NCBI RefSeq assembly: GCF_000245755.1
Contig: NZ_JH601088.1
Span: 1,358,697 to 1,422,696 of the forward strand
DNA: 64,000 bases
Direction of reading: 5' to 3'
Source: Helcococcus kunzii ATCC 51366
GTDB taxonomy: Bacteria; Bacillota; Clostridia; Tissierellales; Peptoniphilaceae
In this document: positions 54,659-63,630 of the stretch, in pieces
How the letters are laid out: each line of letters opens with the position of its first letter
How positions within the stretch are numbered: position 1 is the first letter of the stretch
Notes under the pieces: generated by a model
Told to the model about the DNA's origin: nothing
Database searches by the model: none
What the model saw: the letters and a program-made list of their open reading frames with translations, nothing else
Translations under genes and position numbers: made by a program

Positions 54659-55555
54659 ATGAGTATATTAAAAATTGAAAATCTTACAAAATATTTCGGA
54701 AAACAACATGTTCTAAAAGGAATAAATTTAGAAATAACTAAACCTGGCATATATGCTCTAGTAGGTCCAAATGGTGCAGGAAAATCAACTTTTTTCAACA
54801 TCATTTCTAACCTACTTAAGTCTGACGAAGGAAAAGTCACTGTACTAGGCAAAGAAAACACAGATGTTAGTATATTTTATGAAACTTCATTTTTAAAAGA
54901 CAATAGTGTACTATACGAATATCTAACCGGCTATGATCATCTAAACTTCATAGCAAATGTTCAAAAAATTCCAAAAGAACATATAGATGAATTAGTCGAT
55001 AAAATGAACATCGCACATTATATGAATAAAAAAGTAGGCAACTATTCATTGGGGATGAAGCAACATCTACTAATCACAATGTCAATGTTAAACAATCCAA
55101 AACTAATGATACTCGATGAGCCACTTAACGGTTTAGATCCTACTTCTATTATTAAAGTTAGAAATCTACTTAAAGAATTAGAAAATAATGGAACAACTAT
55201 ATTGATTTCATCTCATACCCTTAGTGAAATTGATTTATTAACAGATAATATAATCTTTCTTAAGAATGGTGTTTTACATGAAGAAAAAATCGATATTAAA
55301 CAAAATAAAAAGTACAAAATTTCATTGGAAAAATCTTCAATTGAGAAAGTATCAGAACTAAAACACGATAATGCAACATTTACACTCGATAATAATAATT
55401 TAATTGTTGAAATTTCAGACGGAAATATCTCTTCTATAATTAGTCTTCTAGAAAAGAACAATATAGAATTCAACGATATCGAAAAGATAAAAATGGGAAC
55501 AGAAGAAAGATACATAAAAATGTTTCCTGACGAATTTAAGGCTGTAACAAAATAA
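54659..55555 (+). CDS. ABC transporter ATPase (export type)
   Basis: ATPase of the CcmA/BcrA-like group. Walker A GPNGAGKSTFFN (about 36-47), signature NYSLGMKQHLLITMSM, Walker B LMILDEPLNGLD and His switch ISSHTLSE are present. The C-terminal 90 residues are the usual accessory domain of this group. GGAG stands before the ATG. It forms a two-gene operon with the preceding permease. Bacitracin/lantibiotic-type protection is possible but not shown. Confidence 0.92.
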   Translation: MSILKIENLTKYFGKQHVLKGINLEITKPGIYALVGPNGAGKSTFFNIISNLLKSDEGKVTVLGKENTDVSIFYETSFLKDNSVLYEYLTGYDHLNFIANVQKIPKEHIDELVDKMNIAHYMNKKVGNYSLGMKQHLLITMSMLNNPKLMILDEPLNGLDPTSIIKVRNLLKELENNGTTILISSHTLSEIDLLTDNIIFLKNGVLHEEKIDIKQNKKYKISLEKSSIEKVSELKHDNATFTLDNNNLIVEISDGNISSIISLLEKNNIEFNDIEKIKMGTEERYIKMFPDEFKAVTK

Positions 55556-55556
55556 A

Positions 55557-55617
55557 GAAAAGTTCTAAGTTATCTATAAGATGAAGAATCTTAGTTGATA
55601 ATTTAGAACTTTTTAAT
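55557..55617 (+). terminator. Terminator between the convergent ABC and glycerate kinase genes
   Basis: AAAAGTTCTAA and TTAGAACTTTTT arms enclose a long loop with internal complementarity (AAGATGAAGAATCTT). T-runs on both strands suggest bidirectional use. Confidence 0.75.
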
Positions 55618-56751
55618 TTATTTATTAATCAGATTTACTATTCTCGCGATTTGTTTACCTTGTAATTTTAGCAAATTTCCAGTATTTTTTATAGAATTCT
55701 CTAAACTAATTGGACCATTAGCTAAGTCAAAAATATAATCGAACGCATCTTGGTATTCATAATCTACCAGATCATTATTACCAGTTACTGCAAAACAGTA
55801 TTTATCATATTTTTTTGCAAGTTTTGAAATCCCAATAGGCGCCTTACCGAAGTAGGTCTGTGAATCCATACTACCTTCGCCAGTGATGATTAAATCCGAA
55901 TTTTTTATCTTGTTTTCAATATCAATCAATTCAAGTGTCTTTTCAATTCCATTATAAAAAGTCGAATTAAAAACGGTCATAAAAGCAAATCCTAACCCAC
56001 CAGCTGCTCCAGTCATCTTTTTATCTATGGTAGTTTTATCAAGCTCCTTTTCCATCAGTTTCGCTACCCTAAACATTTCATTATCAATTTTCCCAAAATC
56101 TCTATCCAGTAAACCCTTCTGTTTACCAAATATATACGTAGCACCCTTTTGACCACATAAACTATTTTGAACATCCGATAATATCGAAAACTGAGTATTA
56201 TATATCCTTTTATCAATTCCACTAAAATCAATAGAATATATCTCTGAAAGACTATTGGCTCCTATCGGTTCGAACTCCACAGAATTAAAATTATAAAACT
56301 TGACACCCAATGCATACAACATTCCAACACCTAAATCATTTATTGCTGATCCACCAAGTGTTATAATTATCTCTTCAAAATCTAAATCTAGAGCTTGTTT
56401 TATCACAAGCCCCAAACCTTTAGAACTGTCAGTATATGCATTTGGTTCCCCGATCAATCTATTCAATCCAATGATATCCGAAGATTCAATTATAGCTGTA
56501 TTTCCTAATACACCTATTTTAGAATCAATCTTTTCACCTTTCGAGTTTACCCCCTCAACAATTTTAATATCCCCATTTAAAGATTCAATCAAAGAATCAA
56601 GAGTACCTTCACCACCATCGCCTATCGCGACCATATCGATATTTAATTGTGAGTTTACACCTTGAATACCCTCAGCTAGATAGCTATTTGCATCTTTGGA
56701 TGAAACGCTCCCTTTGAAAGAATCTAGAGCTATTAAAATGTTATTAATCAT
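55618..56751 (-). CDS. Glycerate kinase (GlxK/GarK family)
   Basis: Phosphorylates D-glycerate to 2-phosphoglycerate with ATP, feeding lower glycolysis. Motifs are ALDSFKGSVSSKDAN, AIGDGGEGTLDSLIE, LGGSAINDLGVGMLYALG, TGAAGGLGFAF and ITGEGSMDSQTYFGKAP. The length of 377 residues is normal. It starts 2 nt after the hemW-like stop, so the two are cotranscribed. It occupies part of the block inserted between hemW and hrcA. Confidence 0.93.
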   Translation of the reverse strand: MINNILIALDSFKGSVSSKDANSYLAEGIQGVNSQLNIDMVAIGDGGEGTLDSLIESLNGDIKIVEGVNSKGEKIDSKIGVLGNTAIIESSDIIGLNRLIGEPNAYTDSSKGLGLVIKQALDLDFEEIIITLGGSAINDLGVGMLYALGVKFYNFNSVEFEPIGANSLSEIYSIDFSGIDKRIYNTQFSILSDVQNSLCGQKGATYIFGKQKGLLDRDFGKIDNEMFRVAKLMEKELDKTTIDKKMTGAAGGLGFAFMTVFNSTFYNGIEKTLELIDIENKIKNSDLIITGEGSMDSQTYFGKAPIGISKLAKKYDKYCFAVTGNNDLVDYEYQDAFDYIFDLANGPISLENSIKNTGNLLKLQGKQIARIVNLINK

Positions 56752-56753
56752 TT

Positions 56754-57872
56754 TTATATTATCTCCGTATAAAACTTATTCGACAGATACATGCCTTTTT
56801 CGGTAAATTTCAATCTTCCATCTTCTAATTCGATTATGTTTGCTTTAAGATTATCTTCGATTGTAGTTTTGTATTTCTTAAGTAAGTCGATTTTAAATCG
56901 CTTATTTACATAGGCTATGTCTATGCCTTCCATCATTCCCATTTTTGAGATGATATAATTTTTCTCAAATTCTTCTAATGTTAGGTCTTCGGATTCTAGA
57001 TATGGGATTTTATTGTTATTGATGTCTGAAAAGTATTTATCAAATGTGATTTGATTTCTATAAAGTTTGTTGTTTACAAGGCCTGAAGCTCCAAGCCCAA
57101 CTCCCATATAGTCTTCTAAATTCCAATACTTTTGATTGTGATATGATCTCATGCCGTGTTTTGCAAAATGATTGATTTCGTAATGTTCATAGCCTTGTTT
57201 CGCCATCATGAAAGCAATCGCATCAAGCATATCTTCTTCTAAAGAGTTACTCATTTCTAAGTCTTCTTTACTACGATATATTGCATCCATATCTTCATAA
57301 TTTAGAAATGAATAAAATGAAACATGTGGAACGTTTAGTTTTTGAATCCATAGAAAATCTCTTTCTAATGATTTTACCGTTTGGCCAGGATACGCAAAAT
57401 ACATATCTAAGTTTATATTTTGAATGCCATGTTTTCTAATTAGTTTTACTAAATTTTTTATATCATCTTTTTCATGACTAAAATCTAAGTATTCTAGACC
57501 TTTTTTATCAAAAGTATAGGCTTTTATAGAAAAACGATTGATGCCATGACGTATAAAGTTTTTTAATCTAAAGTCAGGAACGAGCGGATCTAGCTCGATT
57601 GTCTTTTCACAATTTTCTGCAACATTAAAATGGGAATAAATGTATTCAAGAACTTCAACAATATAGTCTGAATTCATGGCAGAGGGATCTCCACCACCAA
57701 CATATATTGAGTCAATTAAAATATTATCATCTTTTCTTAAATCAATTTCTTTTTTAAGATGTTTAAAATATGGAATTATATTAAAATCCATATTAGAAAA
57801 TGACAGTGTCCCTCTGTGATTATGCTTATGTATCCTAAAAGGAACATGAATATATAATCCTGTTTTTTTCAT
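56754..57872 (-). CDS. HemW-like protein lacking the radical-SAM cysteines
   Basis: Homologue of the HemW/HemN-like family, a radical-SAM heme chaperone. The overall fold is recognisable: LYIHVPF, YVGGGDPSAM, GINRFSIKAYTFDKKGLEYL, NLDMYFAYPGQTVKSLERD, GYEHYEINHFA and MGVGLGASGLVNN. The CxxxCxxC cluster site is absent. The segment after PF reads RIHKHNHRG, so the three ligand positions (13, 17, 20) are Arg, His and Arg. GGGTPS has also become GGGDPS. The frame is open for 372 residues, so it looks maintained and not decayed. It cannot do radical-SAM chemistry by the known mechanism. Its position next to lepA is the usual hemW locus. Confidence 0.85.
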   Translation of the reverse strand: MKKTGLYIHVPFRIHKHNHRGTLSFSNMDFNIIPYFKHLKKEIDLRKDDNILIDSIYVGGGDPSAMNSDYIVEVLEYIYSHFNVAENCEKTIELDPLVPDFRLKNFIRHGINRFSIKAYTFDKKGLEYLDFSHEKDDIKNLVKLIRKHGIQNINLDMYFAYPGQTVKSLERDFLWIQKLNVPHVSFYSFLNYEDMDAIYRSKEDLEMSNSLEEDMLDAIAFMMAKQGYEHYEINHFAKHGMRSYHNQKYWNLEDYMGVGLGASGLVNNKLYRNQITFDKYFSDINNNKIPYLESEDLTLEEFEKNYIISKMGMMEGIDIAYVNKRFKIDLLKKYKTTIEDNLKANIIELEDGRLKFTEKGMYLSNKFYTEII

Positions 57873-57887
57873 TTCAACTCCATAAAA

Positions 57888-58229
57888 TTATTTCTTATCT
57901 TTAACACTCTCATCTTTTAAATATGTCACATCACCATTTACTTCAACAATTGAAATGGTTGTGGGATTTTCAGAATCTAACGCACCTGATAGGATTAATG
58001 TTGAACCATTATCAAGCGTGTATATTCTTACTAATTTACTAGTTTTATCTTCTTGATACATATATCCATCAAAATCATTCCATGTGATTTCTGAAATGTT
58101 TTTATCAGATACTATCTTGTTTATATCAGCATCAGTAATACGTTTTTTACATGCAACCAATAAAAAAGATAGTATCATTAAAAATATGATTGTCTTAAAT
58201 TTTTTATTTATAAAAAGCACTCTATTCAT
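57888..58229 (-). CDS. Small lipoprotein between lepA and the hemW-like gene
   Basis: Predicted lipoprotein of 113 residues, function unrecognised. The signal segment [17 protein letters not shown] gives a lipobox Cys, followed by a basic KKR and a small beta-rich domain ([40 protein letters not shown]). The reading frame extends upstream to 58427 inside lepA, but the signal peptide fixes the start near 58229. That start overlaps the lepA stop by 8 nt and uses GAGGG within lepA. Probably translated by coupling to lepA. Confidence 0.75.
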   Translation of the reverse strand: MNRVLFINKKFKTIIFLMILSFLLVACKKRITDADINKIVSDKNISEITWNDFDGYMYQEDKTSKLVRIYTLDNGSTLILSGALDSENPTTISIVEVNGDVTYLKDESVKDKK

Positions 58230-60036
58230 CACCCTCATCATATTTAAGAACTGATAAAAATGCCTCTTGAGGTACTTGAACAGTACCAAATTGACGCATA
58301 CGTTTCTTACCTTCTTTTTGCTTTTCAAGAAGCTTTCTCTTTCTTGAGATATCACCACCATAACATTTAGCGATAACATCTTTTCTATATGCACCAACAG
58401 TTTCTCTAGCAATAACTTTTTGCCCAATAACTGCTTGAATAGGAATGGAGAACTGATGCTTAGGTATTTCTTCTTTAAGCTTTTCAGCTATCTTTCTTCC
58501 TCTTTCATAAGCCTTATCTTCATGAACAATGATTGATAAAGCATCTACTAATTCTCCATTTAATAGCATATCAAGTTTTACTAAATCAGCTTTTCTATAT
58601 TCTAAAAATTCATAATCTAAAGAAGCATAACCTCTTGTCTTTGATTTTAACGCATCAAAAAAGTCGTAAATTACTTCATTTAGAGGAAGTTGATATGTTA
58701 TTGTTACTCTATTTTTATCTAAATAGGTCATATCCACAAAAACACCTCTACGTGATTGGCATAGTTCCATAATTGCTCCAATATAGGTTTCAGGAGTCAT
58801 TATACTAGCCTTCACGATAGGTTCTTCAACATGTTCAATTTGTGTTGCACTTGGGAAATCTGTAGGATTTTGAATTTCTCTCAATTCGCCACTATTCATA
58901 AATACTTTGTAAATTACAGATGGAGCAGTCGCTATGATATCCAAATCAAACTCTCTATCAAGTCTCTCTTGAATAATCTCCATATGTAAAAGACCTAAAA
59001 ATCCAGTTCTAAACCCATATCCCAAAGCAGCAGATGTTTCAGCTTCAAAATCTAAAGCCGCATCATTTACCTTTAATTTTTCTAACGCATCTCTAATACT
59101 ATTGTATGATTCACCTTCAGCAGGATATAGCCCAGAATACACCATAGGCAACGCTTTTTTATATCCAGGAAGTGCTTCCTTCGCAGGATTGTCTACCCCA
59201 GTGATTGTATCACCAACTTGCGCCTGTTTAATATTTTTTACAGAAGCCACAACATATCCTACATCACCAGAGGAAATTTCTTTTGTTGGCCATTCCCCCT
59301 TCATGGAATATCCTACTTCAGTCACTTCAAACTCTGCACCTGTAGACATCATCTTGATTTCCATTCCAGGATAAACTTTACCTTCTTTAACTCTAACGTA
59401 CATGACAACTCCTCTATAAGAGTCATAATATGAATCAAAGATTAATGCTTGTAATGGCGCATCGTCATCCCCTTCTGGAGCGGGAATGTCATTTACTATA
59501 CTTTCAAGTACATCTTGAATATTGATACCTTCTTTAGCTGAAATGCAAGGAATATCATCTGTATCAAATCCTAAAATCTCTTCGATTTCTTCCTTAACTT
59601 CTTCAATTCTAGCTGAAGGAAGATCAATTTTATTTATTACTGGTATAATTTCCAAATCTTGTTCCATAGCTAAATATGTATTCGCTAATGTTTGTGCTTC
59701 AACTCCTTGTGTTGAGTCAACAACTAGTAAAGCACCTTCGCATGCTGCAAGAGACCTTGAAACCTCATAGTTAAAGTCCACATGCCCCGGTGTGTCAATT
59801 AAATTTAAAATATATCTTTGCCCATCTTTTGCATCATAGAAAATTTTAATAGCCTTTAGCTTGATTGTGATACCTCTCTCTTTTTCAAGATCCATACTAT
59901 CAAGTAATCTATCACGCATTTCTCTATCAGTCACCGCACCCGTATACTGGATTAATCTATCGGCAATCGTAGATTTTCCATGGTCGATATGTGCAATTAT
60001 GGAAAAATTTCTAATGTTTTCTTTTTTTATATCCAT
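58222..60036 (-). CDS. lepA: Elongation factor 4 (LepA)
   Basis: Ribosome-associated GTPase, important under stress and in 30S assembly. It begins with [28 protein letters not shown] and NKIDLPSA supply the G motifs. The characteristic C-terminal domain (GEKAKYGG-like block here [20 protein letters not shown]) is present. The length of 604 residues is normal. It lies in the order lepB-lepA-hemW. Confidence 0.97.
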   Translation of the reverse strand: MDIKKENIRNFSIIAHIDHGKSTIADRLIQYTGAVTDREMRDRLLDSMDLEKERGITIKLKAIKIFYDAKDGQRYILNLIDTPGHVDFNYEVSRSLAACEGALLVVDSTQGVEAQTLANTYLAMEQDLEIIPVINKIDLPSARIEEVKEEIEEILGFDTDDIPCISAKEGINIQDVLESIVNDIPAPEGDDDAPLQALIFDSYYDSYRGVVMYVRVKEGKVYPGMEIKMMSTGAEFEVTEVGYSMKGEWPTKEISSGDVGYVVASVKNIKQAQVGDTITGVDNPAKEALPGYKKALPMVYSGLYPAEGESYNSIRDALEKLKVNDAALDFEAETSAALGYGFRTGFLGLLHMEIIQERLDREFDLDIIATAPSVIYKVFMNSGELREIQNPTDFPSATQIEHVEEPIVKASIMTPETYIGAIMELCQSRRGVFVDMTYLDKNRVTITYQLPLNEVIYDFFDALKSKTRGYASLDYEFLEYRKADLVKLDMLLNGELVDALSIIVHEDKAYERGRKIAEKLKEEIPKHQFSIPIQAVIGQKVIARETVGAYRKDVIAKCYGGDISRKRKLLEKQKEGKKRMRQFGTVQVPQEAFLSVLKYDEGDE

Positions 60037-60038
60037 AT

Positions 60039-60590
60039 TTACCTTTCTGTATTGAAGTTATATACAACTTTTCCTTCAATCTGTTCAATATTTATCGTGC
60101 CAAAAATTCTCGAATCCTTGGACTTATTCTTTAATCTATTGTCCCCTAAAACAAAAAACTCATTTTCTTTTACAAACCATTTAGATTGACTATAGCTTTC
60201 TGTTATATTTCCTTTAATATATGTCTCAATCTTTTGGACACCATTCACCAAAACTTTACCATTTACAATTTCAATTACATCTCCTGGAATCCCGATTATC
60301 CTCTTAATATATAGTCTTTCGTCATTTCCAATAAATGAAACTATATCATCTTGTTTTAAGTCTTCAGCCTTAATGTTTATCTTTTGAATGATTATCTTAT
60401 CACCTTCATAAAGTGTTCTTTGCATGGATTCTCCATCAACAGTAAAAACTGAAAAGAAGAATTTATCAGTGATAAATACTATTGTAACCCCAACAAAAAA
60501 GACTAAAGCAATAATACTAAATAGTCGTTTGAGTCTTTTTCTTTTAATTTTTTTTCTTTTAAGTTTATTTCTCTCTACTCTTGAATCCAC
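60039..60590 (-). CDS. Signal peptidase I, second copy
   Basis: Type I signal peptidase of 183 residues with a basic N-terminus, one transmembrane helix ([18 protein letters not shown]), catalytic Ser in [10 protein letters not shown] and Lys in [11 protein letters not shown], and box [14 protein letters not shown]. The start is a GTG and no clear ribosome binding site is near it, so it may depend on coupling to the upstream copy (2-nt gap). The gene is followed 2 nt later by lepA. Confidence 0.92.
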   Translation of the reverse strand: MDSRVERNKLKRKKIKRKRLKRLFSIIALVFFVGVTIVFITDKFFFSVFTVDGESMQRTLYEGDKIIIQKINIKAEDLKQDDIVSFIGNDERLYIKRIIGIPGDVIEIVNGKVLVNGVQKIETYIKGNITESYSQSKWFVKENEFFVLGDNRLKNKSKDSRIFGTINIEQIEGKVVYNFNTER

Positions 60591-60592
60591 CG

Positions 60593-61222
60593 TTATTTTA
60601 AAACTCCCATACTATTAAAAGGATAAAATCTATATATGGCTACCCCTTTGATTTGATCTAATTTTACAGGTCCAAACACACGTGAATCAGTACTTCCTCC
60701 CGGTGTTCTGTTGTCACCCATTACAAAAAATTCATTTTTTCCTAATTTCCATTCGGAACCATTTATTGATTGTGTGGATTCTCCATAAATATAGCTTTCT
60801 TCATATAGTTCACCATTTATATATACTTTACCATCTATTACTTGAATGTATTCTCCAGGTAAACCAATAACTCTTTTAATATAGTCGTGAGTATTATCAT
60901 ATTTCATAACAATGATGTTTCCTCTTTCAATTGGCTTAAATCTCATACCAATCTTATTTACAATTACTCTATCATCATTTTGTAGAGTCATATTCATAGA
61001 GCTACCTTGAATCCTTGTGGGCTCAACAATAAAATTTTTAATTAATAAAGCTAAAACTACAGCTATTAATATTGATTTTGCCCATTCCAATATCGCGCTC
61101 CCTTTTGACCTTTTTTCAGGATCTTCATTAAGATTTTCTTCTTTTTTTATCTCATTTTCATTTAATTCTTTATCAATTTTGTTATCGTCTAGTTTTTCAT
61201 CTAATCTATTTTCATTTCTCAT
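60593..61222 (-). CDS. Signal peptidase I, first copy
   Basis: Type I signal peptidase of 209 residues. An acidic/basic N-terminal cytoplasmic tail (residues 1-45) is followed by a transmembrane helix (AKSILIAVVLALLIKNFIV), catalytic Ser in IQGSSMNMTL, Lys in DYIKRVIGLPGEYIQVI and the GDNRTPGGSTDSRVFGPV box. The two adjacent copies differ in the tail and around the serine, so they are diverged paralogues and may have different substrates. Confidence 0.94.
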   Translation of the reverse strand: MRNENRLDEKLDDNKIDKELNENEIKKEENLNEDPEKRSKGSAILEWAKSILIAVVLALLIKNFIVEPTRIQGSSMNMTLQNDDRVIVNKIGMRFKPIERGNIIVMKYDNTHDYIKRVIGLPGEYIQVIDGKVYINGELYEESYIYGESTQSINGSEWKLGKNEFFVMGDNRTPGGSTDSRVFGPVKLDQIKGVAIYRFYPFNSMGVLK

Positions 61223-61309
61223 AATCTAGCCCTTTCTTTGTGAACATTTCCATTATACCATCTATGTTAATTTTGATAAAGTACCTAATGAAAAAATACG
61301 ATATTTTTC

Positions 61310-61338
61310 TTGATTTTAAATATCCTTTTTGGTATACT
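61310..61338 (+). promoter_or_regulatory. Sigma-A promoter of rpsT
   Basis: TTGATT (61310-61315), 17 nt, TATACT (61333-61338), about 44 nt before the rpsT ATG. Confidence 0.85.
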
Positions 61339-61381
61339 TATGTGTGTTATTCGATATAGTTTACTGACAGGAGGTGAAATT

Positions 61382-61648
61382 ATGGCAAATATTAAATCAG
61401 CAATTAAAAGAATTGATGTAACTAAAAAACAAACATTAAGAAATAAATCTAAAAAAAGCGAATTAAAAACTTTAATTAGAAAATTTGATTTAGCAATTGA
61501 AGAAAACAGATTAGAAGATGCACAAGCAATGTTAAAAGTTTTAGATAAAAAACTTAAAAAGGCAGCTGCAGCTAATGTAATGCACGCAAACGCAGCTTCA
61601 AGAAGATTAAGCAAATTAACATTAAAATTAAATAACGCAAATGCGTAA
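61382..61648 (+). CDS. rpsT: 30S ribosomal protein S20
   Basis: Small basic 30S protein of 88 residues. It begins MANIKSAIKRIDVTKKQTLR and ends in a Lys/Ala-rich helix (KKAAAANVMHANAASRRLSK). The start at 61382 is set by AGGAGGTGA directly upstream; the frame itself runs further 5' but without a signal. It is monocistronic with its own promoter and a strong terminator. In Bacillus rpsT is also close to lepA. Confidence 0.97.
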   Translation: MANIKSAIKRIDVTKKQTLRNKSKKSELKTLIRKFDLAIEENRLEDAQAMLKVLDKKLKKAAAANVMHANAASRRLSKLTLKLNNANA

Positions 61649-61661
61649 TTAATATATAAGT

Positions 61662-61710
61662 GAGCTGTTTCAAATAACTTTTTAGTTATTTGAAACAGCT
61701 CTTTCTTTAT
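61662..61710 (+). terminator. Strong intrinsic terminator of rpsT
   Basis: Perfect 18-bp stem GAGCTGTTTCAAATAACT / AGTTATTTGAAACAGCTC with a TTTT loop, followed by TTTCTTTAT. It also separates the convergent sulfatase gene. Confidence 0.95.
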
Positions 61711-61711
61711 A

Positions 61712-63130
61712 TCAATATTTAGTTGATTCAATCTCTTTTTTCCATTCCTCAAAAGAATCCTTCAATTTTTCTGCAATCTCTGGATTATCAACAATTAAAT
61801 TATTCTCGTCACTTTCATCAATATTTTCAGAAATTCTAAACAATCTCTCACCTTCACCAATATCTGCATGTTCAACTTCTAAAAGAGCTTTTCTTGCATT
61901 TTCAGCATCATAGCCATTGTCTAAAAACTTCCATTCCCTATCTCTCACAGAATACTGAAACTCAGTATCAAAAAATAACTTATCATGTCCACCATTCTCA
62001 CCCAACAAAGTAGGAATAAGATTTACCCCATCATTGTAGTTACTCTCTGGCACTTCTACTCCCCCTAAATATGCGAATGTTGTCAATAAATCCAATGTTG
62101 AACTTAAATTCCTTGAACTCTGGTTTTTTGGAATCACGCCATCCCATGAAAATATAAATGGTACCCTGGTTCCGCCTTCATACAATGTATATTTTGTACC
62201 AGTTAAAGGCGCATTATTTCCATAATTACAAGGAGAACCACCATTGTCTGTAGTATACACAATCAATGTATTATCTTTTTGACCCATCTCCTCAACTTTA
62301 TCAATTATCTCCCCAATTTTCTTATCCATCAATTCTAATTGAGCTATATAGTACTCTCTACCATGCTCTAAATTAGGCGTAATCACACCATCATACCAAT
62401 CCAGATACTCGATCTCTTCAGGATCATAATCCTCATATTTTGGCAGTCCCCTTTTTTCTAACTCCTCTTCAGGCAATTGCCAAGTAAAATTATGTACCGC
62501 ATTAAAAGCCAACATACAAAAATATGGCTCTTCTTCACTATCCTCCATAAATCTCATAGCCCTATCAGCAAATTCATAAGTTAGAAAATTGTGACATTCT
62601 ACAGGTTTACCATTCTCAAACATCAGATACATATTATGAACATCAGTCTTCTTACCAAACTTTTCTTTTGCATCAATTTCATGAATCAAATAGTGCAATC
62701 TACCCATTCCCATAGCAGCAAGCCCATAAAATGACTCATCAAATCCATGATTTTCTGGACATTCCCTGCCACCAGGCTTATCCGGACCATAATGCACCTT
62801 TCCAAAATATCCTGTCCTATATCCCACAGCTTTAAGCAACTCTGGAATAGTCTTCACAGTCTTAGGAGCAAATCGCGCACTTCCAAAATACTTCGCACCC
62901 CATCGTTGTTGATAACTTCCAACAATCAATCCAGCCCTAGAAGGTGAACAAACTGGAGCACTAACATAGCCCTGTTCTAACAACATACCAGACGCTCTAA
63001 GTCTATCCAAATTCGGAGTATCCACATCTCCTAATATATTCTTAAATGACAAATCCCCATATCCATGATCATCAGAAATTATAAAAACAATATTAGGCTT
63101 TGAACCTTTTAACTCTTCTATATCTTTCAT
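61712..63130 (-). CDS. Cys-type sulfatase, predicted cytoplasmic
   Basis: Sulfatase family hydrolase. Metal-binding IISDDHGYGD (Asp20, Asp21) is near the N-terminus. The formylglycine site is CSPSRAG with Cys61 in the C-x-P-S-R consensus. The downstream ligand pair is TTDNGG. The C-terminal part is typical of arylsulfatase A-like enzymes. The length of 472 residues is normal. No signal peptide is seen, so it should act in the cytoplasm on imported sulfate esters and needs a maturase (anSME or FGE) encoded elsewhere. A role in sulfur or glycan scavenging is inferred. Confidence 0.92.
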   Translation of the reverse strand: MKDIEELKGSKPNIVFIISDDHGYGDLSFKNILGDVDTPNLDRLRASGMLLEQGYVSAPVCSPSRAGLIVGSYQQRWGAKYFGSARFAPKTVKTIPELLKAVGYRTGYFGKVHYGPDKPGGRECPENHGFDESFYGLAAMGMGRLHYLIHEIDAKEKFGKKTDVHNMYLMFENGKPVECHNFLTYEFADRAMRFMEDSEEEPYFCMLAFNAVHNFTWQLPEEELEKRGLPKYEDYDPEEIEYLDWYDGVITPNLEHGREYYIAQLELMDKKIGEIIDKVEEMGQKDNTLIVYTTDNGGSPCNYGNNAPLTGTKYTLYEGGTRVPFIFSWDGVIPKNQSSRNLSSTLDLLTTFAYLGGVEVPESNYNDGVNLIPTLLGENGGHDKLFFDTEFQYSVRDREWKFLDNGYDAENARKALLEVEHADIGEGERLFRISENIDESDENNLIVDNPEIAEKLKDSFEEWKKEIESTKY

Positions 63131-63257
63131 GTTTTACTCACTTTCATAATTTATTTATTAAACGTATCAATGCTATTATAGCATGAGTTAGTGGGAATGG
63201 GTGATGATTTGGGAATGGGTGGTGATTGAAGTATGTTAGCATTGCTATGCCATATAA

Positions 63258-63568
63258 TTTACTTGGTTATTTTTAAATCTTTATTTTACCTAGTAGTAAA
63301 TTTCCTCAATTTACTTGGGAAAAATTAAAAATCAATATTTACAAAGTAGTAAAATATTTAGTTTTACTTGGTTATTTTGAAATACATTTTTTACCAAGTA
63401 AATATTCTTATAAATTTTACAAAATTTACTTGGGTATTTGAAAATTCTATAATAACCAAGTAAATGGAACAAAAATTATACTTTGGTATTTTAAAATATA
63501 AAAATAACCAAGTAAATTGGTCAAAATATCTACTTGGTAAATTTAAAATATTAAAATAACCAAGTAAA
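63258..63568. repeat. Palindromic-unit array C: six about 40-bp units
   Basis: Units start at 63258, 63310, 63363, 63425, 63477 and 63529. Three (63363-63402, 63425-63464, 63529-63568) are exactly 40 bp with arms (T)TTACTTGG and CCAAGTAAA; unit 5 ends with CCAAGTAAA and units 1 and 2 have a degenerate right arm (GTAGTAAA). Several stems extend inward to 16 bp (GGTTATTTT / AAAATAACC). Spacers are 12, 13, 22, 12 and 12 nt. It fills most of the 500-bp gap between the sulfatase and a cell-wall-binding gene. No ORF. Confidence 0.85.
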
Positions 63569-63595
63569 GTTATTAAAACATTACTCTAAGCATCA

Positions 63596-63622
63596 AAAAA
63601 AAGAGGCCTCCGCCTCTTTTCC
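63596..63622 (-). terminator. Intrinsic terminator of the right-end cell-wall-binding gene
   Basis: AAGAGGC-ctcc-GCCTCTT with long T-run on the minus strand, almost the same stem as at 31381-31404. Confidence 0.93.
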
Positions 63623-63630
63623 TTTTTCTA

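Noticed and set aside
57888..58427. Long N-terminal extension of the lipoprotein downstream of lepA
   Set aside because: The first 66 codons lie inside lepA in another frame; the signal peptide and lipobox fix the start near 58229.
61285..61752. 155-residue reading frame on the minus strand across rpsT
   Set aside because: It is the antisense of rpsT and its terminator, with a composition explained by the S20 gene on the plus strand.
21642..63568. Possible CRISPR arrays at the three palindromic arrays
   Set aside because: Spacers are 12-46 nt and AT-rich, unit interiors vary, only the arms are conserved, and there are no cas genes nearby.
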